Assembly: GCF_000754095.2 (NCBI RefSeq)
Contig: NZ_JQSG02000006.1
Location: forward strand, 418,637 to 482,636
Reading direction: 5' to 3'
Source of the DNA: Acidihalobacter prosperus
GTDB taxonomy: Bacteria; Pseudomonadota; Gammaproteobacteria; DSM-5130; Acidihalobacteraceae
DNA: 64,000 nucleotides
The notes under the pieces were generated by a model. The model was not told where the DNA came from. It saw only the letters and a list, made by a program, of their open reading frames with translations, and searched no databases. The translations under genes and the position numbers were made by a program. The first letter of the stretch is position 1. Every line of letters begins with the position of its first letter. Below, in pieces: positions 43,651-55,293 of this stretch.

Positions 43651-44097
43651 GTGAATCGTCACCTCAAACTCGCCTCTCTCGCCCTCGGCCTGTGCGCCCT
43701 GGGCACCACCAGTGCCATGGCCGCCACCCACAAGACGCCGCCTTGGGGTACTGGCCCGTTCAAGGTACTGCTCGAGGTCAACCAGAACAACCACGCCGAG
43801 TGGGCCATCACCATCAACAACCTGAGAACCATGGAGAAGGTCGTGGGCATGAACACTGCGCACGCCGAAGTGATCGCATGGGGTCCCGGCCTCAAGTTCC
43901 TGCTCAAGAATTCGCCTTACGCGCAGGACATCCAGAGCCTGTCCATGTACGGCGTCAAGTTTGCGGCCTGCCATCAGACCATGAAGGCGATGCACATTAC
44001 CAAGGCGCAGCTGGCCAACGGCGTTACCGTGGTACCCGGCGCCATCGCCGAGATCGTCAAACGCCACAACGCCGGCTGGACCGAAATCAAGGAATGA
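43651..44097 (+). CDS. Secreted DsrE-fold protein
   Basis: A 148-aa protein with a Sec signal peptide (hydrophobic LASLALGLCALGTT, cleavage near SAMA) and a DsrE/DsrF-like fold. The strands FKVLLEVN and AEVIAWGPGLKFLL and the segment GVKFAACHQTM carry a single conserved Cys, the position that holds a sulfane-sulfur carrier residue in related proteins. A periplasmic sulfur-handling role is plausible given soxA on the opposite strand. The start is a GTG at 43651 with AGGAG 8 nt upstream. Confidence 0.78.
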   Translation: MNRHLKLASLALGLCALGTTSAMAATHKTPPWGTGPFKVLLEVNQNNHAEWAITINNLRTMEKVVGMNTAHAEVIAWGPGLKFLLKNSPYAQDIQSLSMYGVKFAACHQTMKAMHITKAQLANGVTVVPGAIAEIVKRHNAGWTEIKE

Positions 44098-44323
44098 CCC
44101 CGAGGCGCCCGGTGCCCGCGTCGGGTACCGGGCGCACTACCCGCGCCCCGCCACCGCCTCTCCCCGTACCATACCGGTCACCGCCAGGCCTCGAACGCGC
44201 ATGGCAACGGCCGCTGCGCGCGCCGAATTGCCGTGTGCAGCCAGCGGAATCACCCTCGATCGCCGATACGCATCCCCTCGGCCCCATCGCCTGGCTAGCC
44301 CAGGCAGAGCCGAGCGCACGGGC

Positions 44324-44364
44324 AAAAAAATGGCCCATGACCGGCAGGGCGCCGGTCATGGGCC
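44324..44364 (-). terminator. Rho-independent terminator of soxA
   Basis: On the minus strand a perfect 13-bp stem (GGCCCATGACCGG and CCGGTCATGGGCC) with a 7-nt loop is followed by ATTTTTTT. It begins 16 bp after the soxA stop codon. This is the clearest intrinsic terminator in the window. Confidence 0.9.
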
Positions 44365-44379
44365 AGCACGGTGAAGCAA

Positions 44380-45243
44380 TCAGTTCCTGTAGCCGGGGCC
44401 TGTGATCGGAATGCCGTTACTCATGTATGAGATGAAGTACTCCAGGTCGCGATACTCGACGCTCTGCGGCTTGAAGGGCTTGGCCCGGACCTGCTTGTTG
44501 CAGCCGATGAAACGACGGTCGACGGTACCCAGGTTGCTCCACTTGGCGCGGTAGACCGGGAAGCCATTGAGCATGCCCAGCGCGGGGCTGAGGGTCTGCG
44601 TACGCAGCTTCTGACCGGCATGCGCCATGTGGCAGGCCGCACAGGAGAAGTTGAGCTGACCGCGCTTGGCGTAGAAGAAATCCTTGCCGCGCTCGTAAGC
44701 AGCCAGGGCAGCCGGGTCGTTGGGCACGGTCACGTGCAGCAGCTTGCCGTCGGAGGTGCTCGCCATATAGGCGGAGATCTCGGCCAGCTTGCCCTTCTGC
44801 CAGGGCAGCGGCTTTTCGCCGTTCTTGACGCGACAGTCGTTGATGGCGGACTCAAGGGTCACCACCTGCCCGGTCTGCTTGTCGAAGTAGGGGTAGTTCT
44901 GACGAATGCCGATACCGCCCTTGGGGAAGCAGCTCGCATAGGTCTTGCCATTGGCGAAGGGCTTGTCGAACAGACGCTTGCCGGCCGCGATGCCTTCATC
45001 CTGAGGCGGGAATTCCATGATGCTCTTGTACTGACTGATCGCATCCTCTGAGTTGATGCCCGGTATCCATTCGCCATCGGCATAGGCCTTGAGCGGCACG
45101 CCGGGGAAGCGTTGCTCGAAGAAATGGCGAAACGCCTTGAGGTCCTGCTCCGGGCTGGCCTGTGCCAGCACGGGCGCCCCCAGCATGGCGGCGACCACAC
45201 CGACCATTCCGACAACTCCTGCTCCCTTGAACATTGTTCTCAT
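44380..45243 (-). CDS. soxA: SoxA, diheme-lacking L-cysteine S-thiosulfotransferase subunit
   Basis: Periplasmic c-type cytochrome of 287 aa with a signal peptide (cleavage near VLAQAS). One heme site, CAACH at 201-205, is present. The active-site cysteine is C248 in FIGCNKQVRAKPF, the residue that carries the persulfide in SoxA. C105 and C137 take the place of the lost N-terminal heme, as in single-heme SoxA. SoxAX conjugates thiosulfate to the carrier SoxYZ. soxX, soxYZ, soxB and soxCD are not in the window. ATG 45243 has GGAGG 4 nt upstream. It lies downstream of recG with its own palindromic upstream site and a strong terminator. Confidence 0.93.
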   Translation of the reverse strand: MRTMFKGAGVVGMVGVVAAMLGAPVLAQASPEQDLKAFRHFFEQRFPGVPLKAYADGEWIPGINSEDAISQYKSIMEFPPQDEGIAAGKRLFDKPFANGKTYASCFPKGGIGIRQNYPYFDKQTGQVVTLESAINDCRVKNGEKPLPWQKGKLAEISAYMASTSDGKLLHVTVPNDPAALAAYERGKDFFYAKRGQLNFSCAACHMAHAGQKLRTQTLSPALGMLNGFPVYRAKWSNLGTVDRRFIGCNKQVRAKPFKPQSVEYRDLEYFISYMSNGIPITGPGYRN

Positions 45244-45279
45244 TGCGCCTCCTTCAGATCGACAACATTTATGAATACC

Positions 45280-45293
45280 TTGGGCATGCCCAA
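45280..45293 (-). promoter_or_regulatory. Palindromic site upstream of soxA (possible operator)
   Basis: A perfect 14-bp palindrome TTGGGCATGCCCAA lies 36 bp before the soxA start codon, where a promoter would be expected. Downstream of it is AT-richer sequence with CATAAA as a possible -10. A dimeric regulator of sox genes is a natural candidate, but nothing here identifies it. Confidence 0.4.
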
Positions 45294-45344
45294 TGGGTTG
45301 ATTATAGCCAGCCCTGTCACGAGTGCTGCAAACGTTCCATTACA

Positions 45345-47423
45345 TCAGACCTGCGCATAGCGTACCCCACCCGCCACCCAGCGCCGAATCAGCGCATCGG
45401 TTTCCGTCGGCGCCTGCGCCACCAACCTGTGCGCCGCCTCGAGCGCGGCGGGGATCAGATCGCCGTCCTGCACCATGTCGGCCACGCGCAGCCGCGCCAG
45501 CCCCGTTTGGCGCGTCCCCAGCAGCTCGCCCGGACCGCGGATTTCGAGGTCGTGTCGAGCCACCTCGAACCCATCCTGGGTTTCGCGCATCACCTGCAGC
45601 CGCCGGCGTGCGGTCTCCCCCAGAGGGGGATGATATAGCAGCACGCAGCTCGATGCCTCGGACCCGCGGCCGACGCGACCGCGCAGCTGATGCAATTGAG
45701 CCAGACCCAGCCGCTCGGCGTTCTCCACGATCATCAACGAGGCATTCGGTACGTCGACGCCGACCTCGATCACGGTGGTCGCCACCAGCAAATCGATTCG
45801 TCCATCCTTGAACGCGTGCATCATCGCTTCCTTTTCCGTCGCCTTCAGACGACCGTGCACGAGTCCGATCGCCATTTCCGGCAAGGCCTCGCTCAGCAGC
45901 GCATGCGTCGCCTCGGCGGTCTCGCACTGCAGCACCTCCGACTCCTCGATCAGCGCGCACACCCAATACACCTGTTGGCCACGCCCGACCGCCGCGCGGA
46001 TGCGTTCGACGACTTCCGGGCGACGCGTATCGGGAATGGCCACTGTCACCACCGGCTTGCGCCCCGGCGGCAATTCGTCGATCACCGAGTAGTCCAGATC
46101 GGCATACGCCGTCATTGCCAGCGTCCGGGGAATCGGGGTCGCGGTCATCACGAGTTGGTGCGGATGCAGCCCTGCAGCGGTCGCCTTTTCGCGCAACGCG
46201 AGCCGCTGGTGCACGCCGAACCGATGCTGCTCGTCTATGACCACCAGCCCAAGCCGGGCGAAGCGCACTGCGGCCTGGAACAGCGCATGCGTGCCCACCG
46301 CAAGCGCTGCGCGGCCATCGGCCAGCTCGGCCAGCATTTCGTTCCGTCGCGATTCCCGCAGCCGCCCGGACAACCAGGCCACGCGCACCCCAAGCGGCGC
46401 CAGCCAGCGCTCGGCATTGCGGAAATGCTGCTCGGCCAGCAGTTCGGTCGGCGCCATCAGCGCCGCCTGACAGTCGCCGTCCACCGCCTGCAGGCAAGCG
46501 GCGATCGCCACCACGGTCTTGCCGGAACCCACGTCGCCCTGCACCAGACGCAGCATGGGGTGCGGCCGCCCCAGATCGTGCGCGATTTCTTCGAGCACGC
46601 GACGTTGGGCGGCGGTCAGGGCAAAGGGCAGATTCGCCACGAAACGGGTGCTCAGGGCGTCGCGCTCGGGACGCGGCAATGCGGGCGCGGCCTCGGCGCG
46701 CGCCTGTGCGCGCAGACGCGCCATCCCGAGCTGGTGCGCCACCAGTTCCTCGAAGGCCAACCGTCGCTGCGCGGGATGCCGGCCGGCCATGAGTGCGGCG
46801 GTATCGACATCAACCGGCGGCGCGTGAATCAAGCTCAAGGCCTCGCTCAGGCCATAGCGCAACGCGACCGGCAACAGATCGTCCGGCAACCATTCGTGCA
46901 GTCCGCCATAGGCGCGGGCGAGTCCGATCAGACGCCGCAGAGTCGCCTGCCCTACACCTTCGGTGGTCGGATAAACCGGCGTCAGGGTCCTTTCGAGCGG
47001 CTCCGACTCCGCCGCGGCCAGTATCCGGTATTCGGGGTGGACCATCTCCAGTCCGGCCGCCCCCGCGCGCACTTCGCCGAACGCACGCACGCAGTGCCCC
47101 GGCGCAAACTGCTGGCGTTGCGTGCCGCCGAAATGAAAAAAACGCAGCGTGAGCTGGCCGCTGTCGTCGCCGATGCGGACCAGCAGCGCGCGCCGACGGC
47201 GCACCACGACCTCCGCATGCAGCACCCGCCCCTGGACCTGCACCTCCTGCTGCGGACGCAGGCCGCCGAGCGGCGTCAGCCGGCTGCGATCCTGATAGCG
47301 CAGCGGGAGATGGAACAGCAGATCCTCGACGCGCTCGATACCGAGGCGCGCGAGCCTTTCGGCAAGCCGCTCGCCCACTCCTTTCATGGCGGCGACCGGC
47401 GATTGCAGGCTCAGTGCGGTCAT
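45345..47423 (-). CDS. recG: ATP-dependent DNA helicase RecG
   Basis: Branch-migration helicase that remodels stalled forks and recombination intermediates. The 692-aa product has an N-terminal wedge/OB region (RYQDRSRLTPL and the strand GRVLHAEVVVRRRRALLVRI). The helicase core has Walker A GDVGSGKT, DEQH, TATPIPRT and VSWVC-type motifs. The C-terminal helicase domain has VHGRLKATEKEAMMHAFKDG and QLRGRVGRG. ATG at 47423 is the family start; an upstream Met at 47543 adds an unconserved leader. ridA lies 46 bp upstream. Confidence 0.95.
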   Translation of the reverse strand: MTALSLQSPVAAMKGVGERLAERLARLGIERVEDLLFHLPLRYQDRSRLTPLGGLRPQQEVQVQGRVLHAEVVVRRRRALLVRIGDDSGQLTLRFFHFGGTQRQQFAPGHCVRAFGEVRAGAAGLEMVHPEYRILAAAESEPLERTLTPVYPTTEGVGQATLRRLIGLARAYGGLHEWLPDDLLPVALRYGLSEALSLIHAPPVDVDTAALMAGRHPAQRRLAFEELVAHQLGMARLRAQARAEAAPALPRPERDALSTRFVANLPFALTAAQRRVLEEIAHDLGRPHPMLRLVQGDVGSGKTVVAIAACLQAVDGDCQAALMAPTELLAEQHFRNAERWLAPLGVRVAWLSGRLRESRRNEMLAELADGRAALAVGTHALFQAAVRFARLGLVVIDEQHRFGVHQRLALREKATAAGLHPHQLVMTATPIPRTLAMTAYADLDYSVIDELPPGRKPVVTVAIPDTRRPEVVERIRAAVGRGQQVYWVCALIEESEVLQCETAEATHALLSEALPEMAIGLVHGRLKATEKEAMMHAFKDGRIDLLVATTVIEVGVDVPNASLMIVENAERLGLAQLHQLRGRVGRGSEASSCVLLYHPPLGETARRRLQVMRETQDGFEVARHDLEIRGPGELLGTRQTGLARLRVADMVQDGDLIPAALEAAHRLVAQAPTETDALIRRWVAGGVRYAQV

Positions 47424-47469
47424 GAGGCGTACGGGCCGGGAGTTCGCCACACGGCGCCGGCCCAGTCGT

Positions 47470-47853
47470 TCAGCCGAGCACCATGACCGCTTCCATCTCC
47501 ACGCCCACTCCACGCGGCAGCGCGGCCACGCCGACGGCCGCACGCGCGGGGTAGGGCTCGGAGAAGTACTCGGCCATCAGTTGGTTGACCATGGGGAAGT
47601 GGACCAGATCGGTCAGGAAGATATTCAGCTTGACCACATCGGCCAGACTGCCGCCGGCAGCCTTCGCCACGGCCGACAGGTTATCGAAGACCTGTTTGAT
47701 CTGGGTCTCCATGTCGTCCCCGGCCAACTCCATGGTGGCAGGGTCGAGCGGGATCTGCCCGGAAAGATAAACCGTGTCGCCGGCGCGTACCGCCTGGGAA
47801 TAGGTGCCGATGGCCTTGGGGGCCTCTTCGGTGAAAATCACTTCCTTTTTCAT
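47470..47853 (-). CDS. ridA: RidA family reactive-intermediate deaminase
   Basis: YjgF/YER057c/UK114 protein of 127 aa that hydrolyses reactive enamine/imine intermediates such as 2-aminoacrylate. Signature segments are [41 protein letters not shown] and [21 protein letters not shown]; in the last one the Arg is the key substrate-carboxylate ligand. ATG at 47853 matches the usual [12 protein letters not shown] start. It lies between spoT and recG, as in many gammaproteobacteria. Confidence 0.94.
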   Translation of the reverse strand: MKKEVIFTEEAPKAIGTYSQAVRAGDTVYLSGQIPLDPATMELAGDDMETQIKQVFDNLSAVAKAAGGSLADVVKLNIFLTDLVHFPMVNQLMAEYFSEPYPARAAVGVAALPRGVGVEMEAVMVLG

Positions 47854-47920
47854 GACGCAAGCTCCCGTGGGTCGAAGGCGCACAGGGTACCGGGAATCCG
47901 CCGCCCGGTCACTTGCCGCG

Positions 47921-50104
47921 TCAGCCGCGCACGCGGGTGATCTTGGTGACCGCGGGCACCGCACGCAAGCGGCGCATGATGCGCGCGAGATGCCGCCGAT
48001 CGCGCACGCTGAGCACGAAGGTCATGGTGGTTAGCATGCTGTCGCGCTCCTCGAAGGAGACGTTCTCGATATTTGAATCGGTTTCGGCGATGCGCGCCGC
48101 GATCTGCGCCAGCATGCCTCGCTGGTTGGACACCATCACCCGGATCGCAGCGGCGAATTCCCCGCTGGGCTCGTCTGCCCACTGCAGCGGCATCCAGCGG
48201 TCCGGCTTGTCGCGGAACTCGACCACGTTGCGACAGGTTTCCCGATGCACCACCAGTCCCCGCCCGGCGCTCAGCACGCCGGCGACGGGATCGCCAGGCA
48301 GCGGATAGCAACACTTGGCGAAGGTCAGCACCAAGCCCTCGCTGCCGCGGATCACCAGCGGCTTGCCGCCGCTGGCCGGCGCGTCGCCCTCGTCGGTTTC
48401 GCCCAACAGGCGACGTGTCGCCAGCGGTGCGAGGCGATTGCCGAGACCCACGTCGTTGAGCAAGGCATCCAGGTCCGCCAGCCCCCATGCGGCCAGCAAT
48501 TCGGCCAGCCGCTCGGGATCGATCGATTCCAGGGTCTTGCCCGCCGCGCTCAGGGATTTTTCCATTAGGCGGCGACCGAGCGCGATGGCCTCGTCTCCCT
48601 GCAGACTCTTGAGCCGATGACGCAGGCCGGTACGCGCCTTGGCCGTGACCACGAAATTGAGCCAGGCCGGATTCGGCCGTGCCGTGGGCGAGGTGATGAT
48701 CTCGACCGTTTGACCGCTTTCCAGCGCCGACGACAGCGGCGCCAGATGCCGGTCGATCTTTGCCGCAACGCAGGTATTGCCGATGTCGGAATGCACGGCG
48801 TAGGCGAAATCGACCGCCGTGGCGCCTCGCGGCAGCTCCATGATCGCGCCCTTGGGCGTGAAGATGTAGACCTCGTCGGGGAACAGGTCGACCTTGACGT
48901 TCTCCAGGAATTCGAGCGAGCTGCCCGCTCGCTGCTGCATTTCCAGGATGCCCTTGAGCCACTCCCGCGCGCGCGCCTGGGTGCCTGCGCCGGCACTACC
49001 GCCCTCGCCGGACTTGTACAGCCAGTGCGCGGCAATGCCGCTTTCCGCGACCCGGTCCATTTCCTCCGAGCGGATCTGCACCTCGATGGGAATGCCGTGC
49101 GGCCCGAACAAAATGGTGTGCAGCGACTGATACCCATTGGCCTTGGGAATGGCGATGTAGTCCTTGAAGTGCCCCGCCACCGGCTTGTAGAGATTGTGCG
49201 TGATGCCGAGCGCGCGGTAGCAGGTGTCGATGTCGGCCACCACCACACGGATCGCGAAAACATCGAAGACTTCAGCAAAGGGCATGCGCTTGCCGCGCAT
49301 CTTGCGGTACAGCGAATAGAGATTTTTCTCGCGACCGACGACACGCGCCTCGATACCGACCTCCTCCAGCCGCCGGACAATGGCGGCTTCGACATTCTGC
49401 ATCAATTCCTTGCGTCGCCCGCGGGCACGCTCCACCGCGCCGGAAAGCACGCGAAAACGCATCGGATAGAGAGCGGCAAAGCCGAGGGTTTCGAGCTCGC
49501 GACGCAGCCCGTTCATGCCCAGACGCTGGGCGATGGGTGCGTAGATTTCCAGGGTTTCGCGGGCAATCCGGCGACGCTTGTCGGGGCGCAGCGCGGACAG
49601 GGTGCGCATGTTGTGCAGGCGGTCGGCCAGCTTGACCAGAATGACGCGCAGGTCGCGCACCATGGCCATCATCATTTTGCGGATGTTTTCGGCCTGCGCC
49701 TCGGCATGCGATTCGAACTTGAGATGGGTCAGCTTGCTGACGCCGTCGACCAATTCGGCCACTTCCTCGCCGAAGGTTTCACGCAACTGGTCCTTGCTGA
49801 CCGGCGTGTCCTCCATCACATCGTGCAGGATGGCCGCCATGATGCTGTGATGGTCCATGCGCATGCCGGCCATGACGCGGGCCACCGCCAATGGATGGAA
49901 GATATAGGGTTCGCCCGACTGGCGGTTCTGGCCGAGATGGGCCTCGGCGGCGAAAAGATAGGTGCGGTAGACCTCGCGCACCTGCTCCGGCGGCAGGTAC
50001 ACCTCCAACATCTTGCAGAGGTCGCTGACCAGAAAGCGCGTGGCCTCACCCCGGTTCGCGCCAGGGGCGGCATTCGGCTGTGACGGTGCTACGACTTCAA
50101 CCAT
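47921..50104 (-). CDS. spoT: Bifunctional (p)ppGpp synthetase/hydrolase
   Basis: RSH-family alarmone enzyme of 727 aa. The HD hydrolase domain has HDVMEDT near residue 95 and [13 protein letters not shown]. The synthetase domain has [16 protein letters not shown] and [21 protein letters not shown] (about 405-465) and ACT (about 655-727, with [20 protein letters not shown]) domains are C-terminal. Hydrolase residues are intact, as needed for SpoT; whether synthetase activity is strong cannot be read from the sequence. It lies downstream of rpoZ with a 54-bp gap, the classic gammaproteobacterial order. Confidence 0.96.
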   Translation of the reverse strand: MVEVVAPSQPNAAPGANRGEATRFLVSDLCKMLEVYLPPEQVREVYRTYLFAAEAHLGQNRQSGEPYIFHPLAVARVMAGMRMDHHSIMAAILHDVMEDTPVSKDQLRETFGEEVAELVDGVSKLTHLKFESHAEAQAENIRKMMMAMVRDLRVILVKLADRLHNMRTLSALRPDKRRRIARETLEIYAPIAQRLGMNGLRRELETLGFAALYPMRFRVLSGAVERARGRRKELMQNVEAAIVRRLEEVGIEARVVGREKNLYSLYRKMRGKRMPFAEVFDVFAIRVVVADIDTCYRALGITHNLYKPVAGHFKDYIAIPKANGYQSLHTILFGPHGIPIEVQIRSEEMDRVAESGIAAHWLYKSGEGGSAGAGTQARAREWLKGILEMQQRAGSSLEFLENVKVDLFPDEVYIFTPKGAIMELPRGATAVDFAYAVHSDIGNTCVAAKIDRHLAPLSSALESGQTVEIITSPTARPNPAWLNFVVTAKARTGLRHRLKSLQGDEAIALGRRLMEKSLSAAGKTLESIDPERLAELLAAWGLADLDALLNDVGLGNRLAPLATRRLLGETDEGDAPASGGKPLVIRGSEGLVLTFAKCCYPLPGDPVAGVLSAGRGLVVHRETCRNVVEFRDKPDRWMPLQWADEPSGEFAAAIRVMVSNQRGMLAQIAARIAETDSNIENVSFEERDSMLTTMTFVLSVRDRRHLARIMRRLRAVPAVTKITRVRG

Positions 50105-50158
50105 GGGTATCTACCGGCGCTGGCGCGCGGGGCCCGAACGGGCCTGGGGAGAGATCGT

Positions 50159-50419
50159 TTAGATCTCCTCCCGGACTTCCTGCTCGCTGATCGGCGATTC
50201 CAGACCGTGTTCGCGGGCAACCACCTCGTCCAGTACGCTGGAGTCGGTCAGCCCTTCCGCGATCTCGCGCAGCGCGACCACGGTGGGCTTGTCGTTCTCG
50301 AGCGGCACGCGCGGCTCTGCGCCCAAGGCAATCTGACGGGCACGCTTCGACGCGATCAACACCAGCTGAAAACGGTTGTCGACGTTGGCGAGACAATCTT
50401 CGACGGTGATTCTGGCCAT
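50159..50419 (-). CDS. rpoZ: DNA-directed RNA polymerase omega subunit
   Basis: Small RNA polymerase subunit of 86 aa that helps fold beta-prime. It carries [35 protein letters not shown] and LREIAEGL, typical of the family. Its position gmk-rpoZ-spoT is conserved. A direct link of this operon to ppGpp levels is known in relatives because omega forms one of the alarmone sites of the polymerase. Confidence 0.97.
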   Translation of the reverse strand: MARITVEDCLANVDNRFQLVLIASKRARQIALGAEPRVPLENDKPTVVALREIAEGLTDSSVLDEVVAREHGLESPISEQEVREEI

Positions 50420-50516
50420 GACTCAACTCCAAATAGGGCTGCCCGGACCGCAACCTGCCGCCCGGTGCATTTCGAATGGGTATAGCGATGCAGCCATCTT
50501 AATGGATGGCGCGTCC

Positions 50517-52413
<1,897 letters not shown>

Positions 52414-52415
52414 CG

Positions 52416-53963
52416 CTATTCGGCCGCCGCAGGCGGCGCTCCGCGGGCCGGGGCGAAAGGCGGGCGCGCGAACCAGACCAGCCCCATCAGGATCACGAAG
52501 ATCCAGCCGGACAACCAGAAGAAATCGTTGGTCGAAAGCATGAAGGCCTGCTGCGCCACCAGCCGCTCCAGCATGCCTAAACCGGCCTGCGGCGTGAAGC
52601 CGTGCGCCTGCAGTTGATCCAGCGCGTGATGCAGGCCGGGATCGGCGCTGGTCAGATGCTCCGTCAAACGGTGGTCGTGCAGGGTCGCCCGCCGATCCCA
52701 CAGAGTGACGCTGAGCGAGGTACCGAAACTCGCACCCACCGTGCGCAGGAAGTTGAGCAACCCTGAGGCGCTGGCCACGCGCGACTGCGGCAGGCCGGCC
52801 AGCGACATCGCGGTCAACGGAATGAAAAAGGTGGCGATGCCGATGCCGAGGTAGATGCGCGGATCGATCAGCTGCCAGAGATCGACCTGGGTGGTCAGAC
52901 TGCCGAGCCAGAACGAACAGAAGGCGAACACCAGAAATGAGATGGTCACGAACACGCGCAGATCGACACGGTGCAGATTGCGCCCGACGATCGGCGACAG
53001 CACGATCGCCAGCAAGCCGACCGGTGCCGAGGCGATGCCGGCCCAGGTGGCGGTGTAATCGAGCTGGGTCTGCAGCCACAGCGGGAAGATCACGATGCCG
53101 CCGAAATAGACGCCGAAACCCAGCGTGATGGCCACCGCCGCGACGTTGAAATTACGACTGCGAAATAGAGTCAGGTCGACTACTGGGTGTGGGTCATACC
53201 ATTCCCAGATCACGAACAGCACCAGCGCCACCAATGCGGTGATGCCCAGGGCGAGGATGAAGGTCGAGCCGAACCAGTCGTCCTGGTTGCCCTTGTCGAG
53301 CATGACCTGCAGGGCGCCGACGCCGACGATCAGCAGCCCCAGACCGATGGCGTCGATCGGCAGCCGGCGGCGCGGCGTCTCGCGATTCTTGAGCAGAGCC
53401 CAGGTGATCATGATCGAAAAGATGCCGATCGGGATGTTGATGTAGAAAATCCACGGCCAGCTGTAATTGTCCGTGAGCCAGCCGCCGAAGATAGGTCCCA
53501 GTACCGGCGCCACCACGGTGGTCATGCCCCAGATGGCCAACGCCAGACCGCGCTTGTCCGGTGGGTAGTTGTTCATCAGCAGGCTTTGCGACAGCGGGAT
53601 CATCGGCCCTGCGACCGCACCCTGGAGCACGCGCAGCAGCAGCAGCAACGGGAAGCTGCCGGCGAGTCCGCAGAGCGTGGAAAACAGCGTGAACAACCCG
53701 GTACAGGCCACGAACAGCCGCACCTCGCCGAAACGCTGCGCGAGCCATCCGGTCAACGGCACGGCGATGGCCGTGGCCACCACGAAGGCCGTGATCACCC
53801 AGGTGCCCTGATCCGGGCTCACGCCGAGATCGCCCGAGATCGTCGGCACCGCGACATTGGTGATCGTGGTGTCGAGCACGTTCATGAACGTCGCCAGCGC
53901 CAGGGCGATGGTCAATACGCCCAACGTTGCGCCCTGGTAGGGCTGGACGGTTTCCTCAGCCAT
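52416..53963 (-). CDS. DHA2-family (EmrB-like) drug efflux MFS permease
   Basis: Fourteen-helix MFS exporter of 515 aa of the EmrB/QacA type. DHA2 marks are FMNVLDTTITNVAVPTIS in helix one, LTGWLAQRFGEVRLF and the RVLQGAVAGPMIPLSQSL region (motif C-like). It pairs with the EmrA-like adaptor gene, whose stop overlaps its start by 8 bp, so the two form an EmrAB-type pump. With the TolC-type protein upstream a full tripartite exporter is encoded. Substrates are unknown. Confidence 0.92.
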   Translation of the reverse strand: MAEETVQPYQGATLGVLTIALALATFMNVLDTTITNVAVPTISGDLGVSPDQGTWVITAFVVATAIAVPLTGWLAQRFGEVRLFVACTGLFTLFSTLCGLAGSFPLLLLLRVLQGAVAGPMIPLSQSLLMNNYPPDKRGLALAIWGMTTVVAPVLGPIFGGWLTDNYSWPWIFYINIPIGIFSIMITWALLKNRETPRRRLPIDAIGLGLLIVGVGALQVMLDKGNQDDWFGSTFILALGITALVALVLFVIWEWYDPHPVVDLTLFRSRNFNVAAVAITLGFGVYFGGIVIFPLWLQTQLDYTATWAGIASAPVGLLAIVLSPIVGRNLHRVDLRVFVTISFLVFAFCSFWLGSLTTQVDLWQLIDPRIYLGIGIATFFIPLTAMSLAGLPQSRVASASGLLNFLRTVGASFGTSLSVTLWDRRATLHDHRLTEHLTSADPGLHHALDQLQAHGFTPQAGLGMLERLVAQQAFMLSTNDFFWLSGWIFVILMGLVWFARPPFAPARGAPPAAAE

Positions 53964-55143
53964 GTACCGGCGCGCTCTTGCCGCTGTTTGACCGGATGAT
54001 GCGCGCGACCAGAGCGTCGGCGCCCTTGAGTTGCTGCGCGTAGACGTCGGTGCTCGCGCCCTTCTGCGCACGCGGCACGCTGGCGAGGCTAGCGCCCTGC
54101 TGATCGCGGATGTCGACCGTGGCGTTCATCGACAGCCCCAGGCGCAGCGGGTGCTGCTTGAGCTCGTCGGCAGGCAGGGAAATACGCACCGGCACCCGCT
54201 GCACGACCTTGATCCAGTTACCGGTGGCATTCTGCGCCGGCAGCAACGAGAACACCGAACCGGTGCCCGGCATCAACCCGATCACATGGCCGTGATAGAC
54301 CACCCCGCTGCCGTAGAAATCCGAGGTCAGACGCACGGGCTGGCCGATCTTCACGCTGCGCAGCTCGGATTCCTTGAAGTTGGCGTCGACCCACACGTCG
54401 GACAGCGGGATCACGTCCATCAACGCGCCGCCGGGCTTGACCTGCTGGCCCACCTCGACGCCGCTGTCGGCGACGTAGCCGGTCACCGGCGAGACGATGC
54501 GCGTACGCGCCACATCCAGATAATCCTTGCGCACCCGCGCGGCCGCCTGCCGCACCACCGGGTTGTCGGCGAGGCGGGTGCCCGATACCGCGGCACGCGC
54601 GCCCGCGAGCTGGGCTTGGTCGAGCGCCAGCTTGTGCGCGGCCACCTGCATCTCGGTCTGCATCTGCTGCGCCTTTTCGGCCGAGGTCATGCCCTTGTGC
54701 AGCAATCGCTGCTGGCGTCTGGCATTGTCGGTTGCGAGCCGCAGCTGCGCGCGATCCATCGCCACCGTCGCCTCCAGCGCATGCACGCGAGCGAAGGCCT
54801 CGCGCACCTGACGCACGGCGGCGGCGAGCTGCGCCTCGGCCTGCGACAGCGCAACGTCCGCGTTGGCGGTGTCGAGCCGCACCAATACCTGGCCACGTTT
54901 GACGTAATCGGTATCGCGCACCTCGACCGCCACCACCGTGCCGGCCACCTGCGGCGAGATCTGGATGCGGTCGCCATGCACGTAGGCATCGTCGGTGGCG
55001 ACCTGATAGCGGCCGACGAGCAGGTAATAGGCTCCCCAGACCAGACCCACGAGCACGAAGGCCGCGATGGCCAGGCGCAGGGCACGAGCCCGACGGCGGC
55101 CGCGCGGTTTTTCTTTCAATTGAGCATCATCCTGGTTCGACAC
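53956..55143 (-). CDS. EmrA-like HlyD-family efflux adaptor
   Basis: Periplasmic membrane-fusion protein of 395 aa. One N-terminal membrane helix (about 22-42) precedes the lipoyl-like half VAGTVVAVEVRDTDYVKRGQ. A long coiled-coil hairpin (about 90-215, rich in Ala/Gln/Arg) follows, then the second lipoyl half ARTRIVSPVTGYVADSGVEVG. A beta-barrel has VWVDANFKESELRSVKIGQ. It connects the EmrB-like pump to the outer-membrane channel. The start is a GTG at 55143 with AGGAG 8 nt upstream. A 150-bp gap separates it from the TolC gene. Confidence 0.92.
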   Translation of the reverse strand: MSNQDDAQLKEKPRGRRRARALRLAIAAFVLVGLVWGAYYLLVGRYQVATDDAYVHGDRIQISPQVAGTVVAVEVRDTDYVKRGQVLVRLDTANADVALSQAEAQLAAAVRQVREAFARVHALEATVAMDRAQLRLATDNARRQQRLLHKGMTSAEKAQQMQTEMQVAAHKLALDQAQLAGARAAVSGTRLADNPVVRQAAARVRKDYLDVARTRIVSPVTGYVADSGVEVGQQVKPGGALMDVIPLSDVWVDANFKESELRSVKIGQPVRLTSDFYGSGVVYHGHVIGLMPGTGSVFSLLPAQNATGNWIKVVQRVPVRISLPADELKQHPLRLGLSMNATVDIRDQQGASLASVPRAQKGASTDVYAQQLKGADALVARIIRSNSGKSAPVHG

Positions 55144-55293
55144 CGGGTTTTCTCCTCGAAATAACGTCTGCGATGCCGCCGGCCATCAAGGGCCGACGGG
55201 AGCATTCATGCGTCTACGTGGTTCGCGCGGGCGACGGCCACCTTTCAGAGTGCCGAGACCCGCATCGGGTTCCGGGGAACGGGGAACCGGCGC

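Noticed and set aside
44324-44330. Run of seven A as a phase-variation tract
   Set aside because: It lies in non-coding sequence directly after a 13-bp stem and is the T-tract of the soxA terminator read from the other strand.
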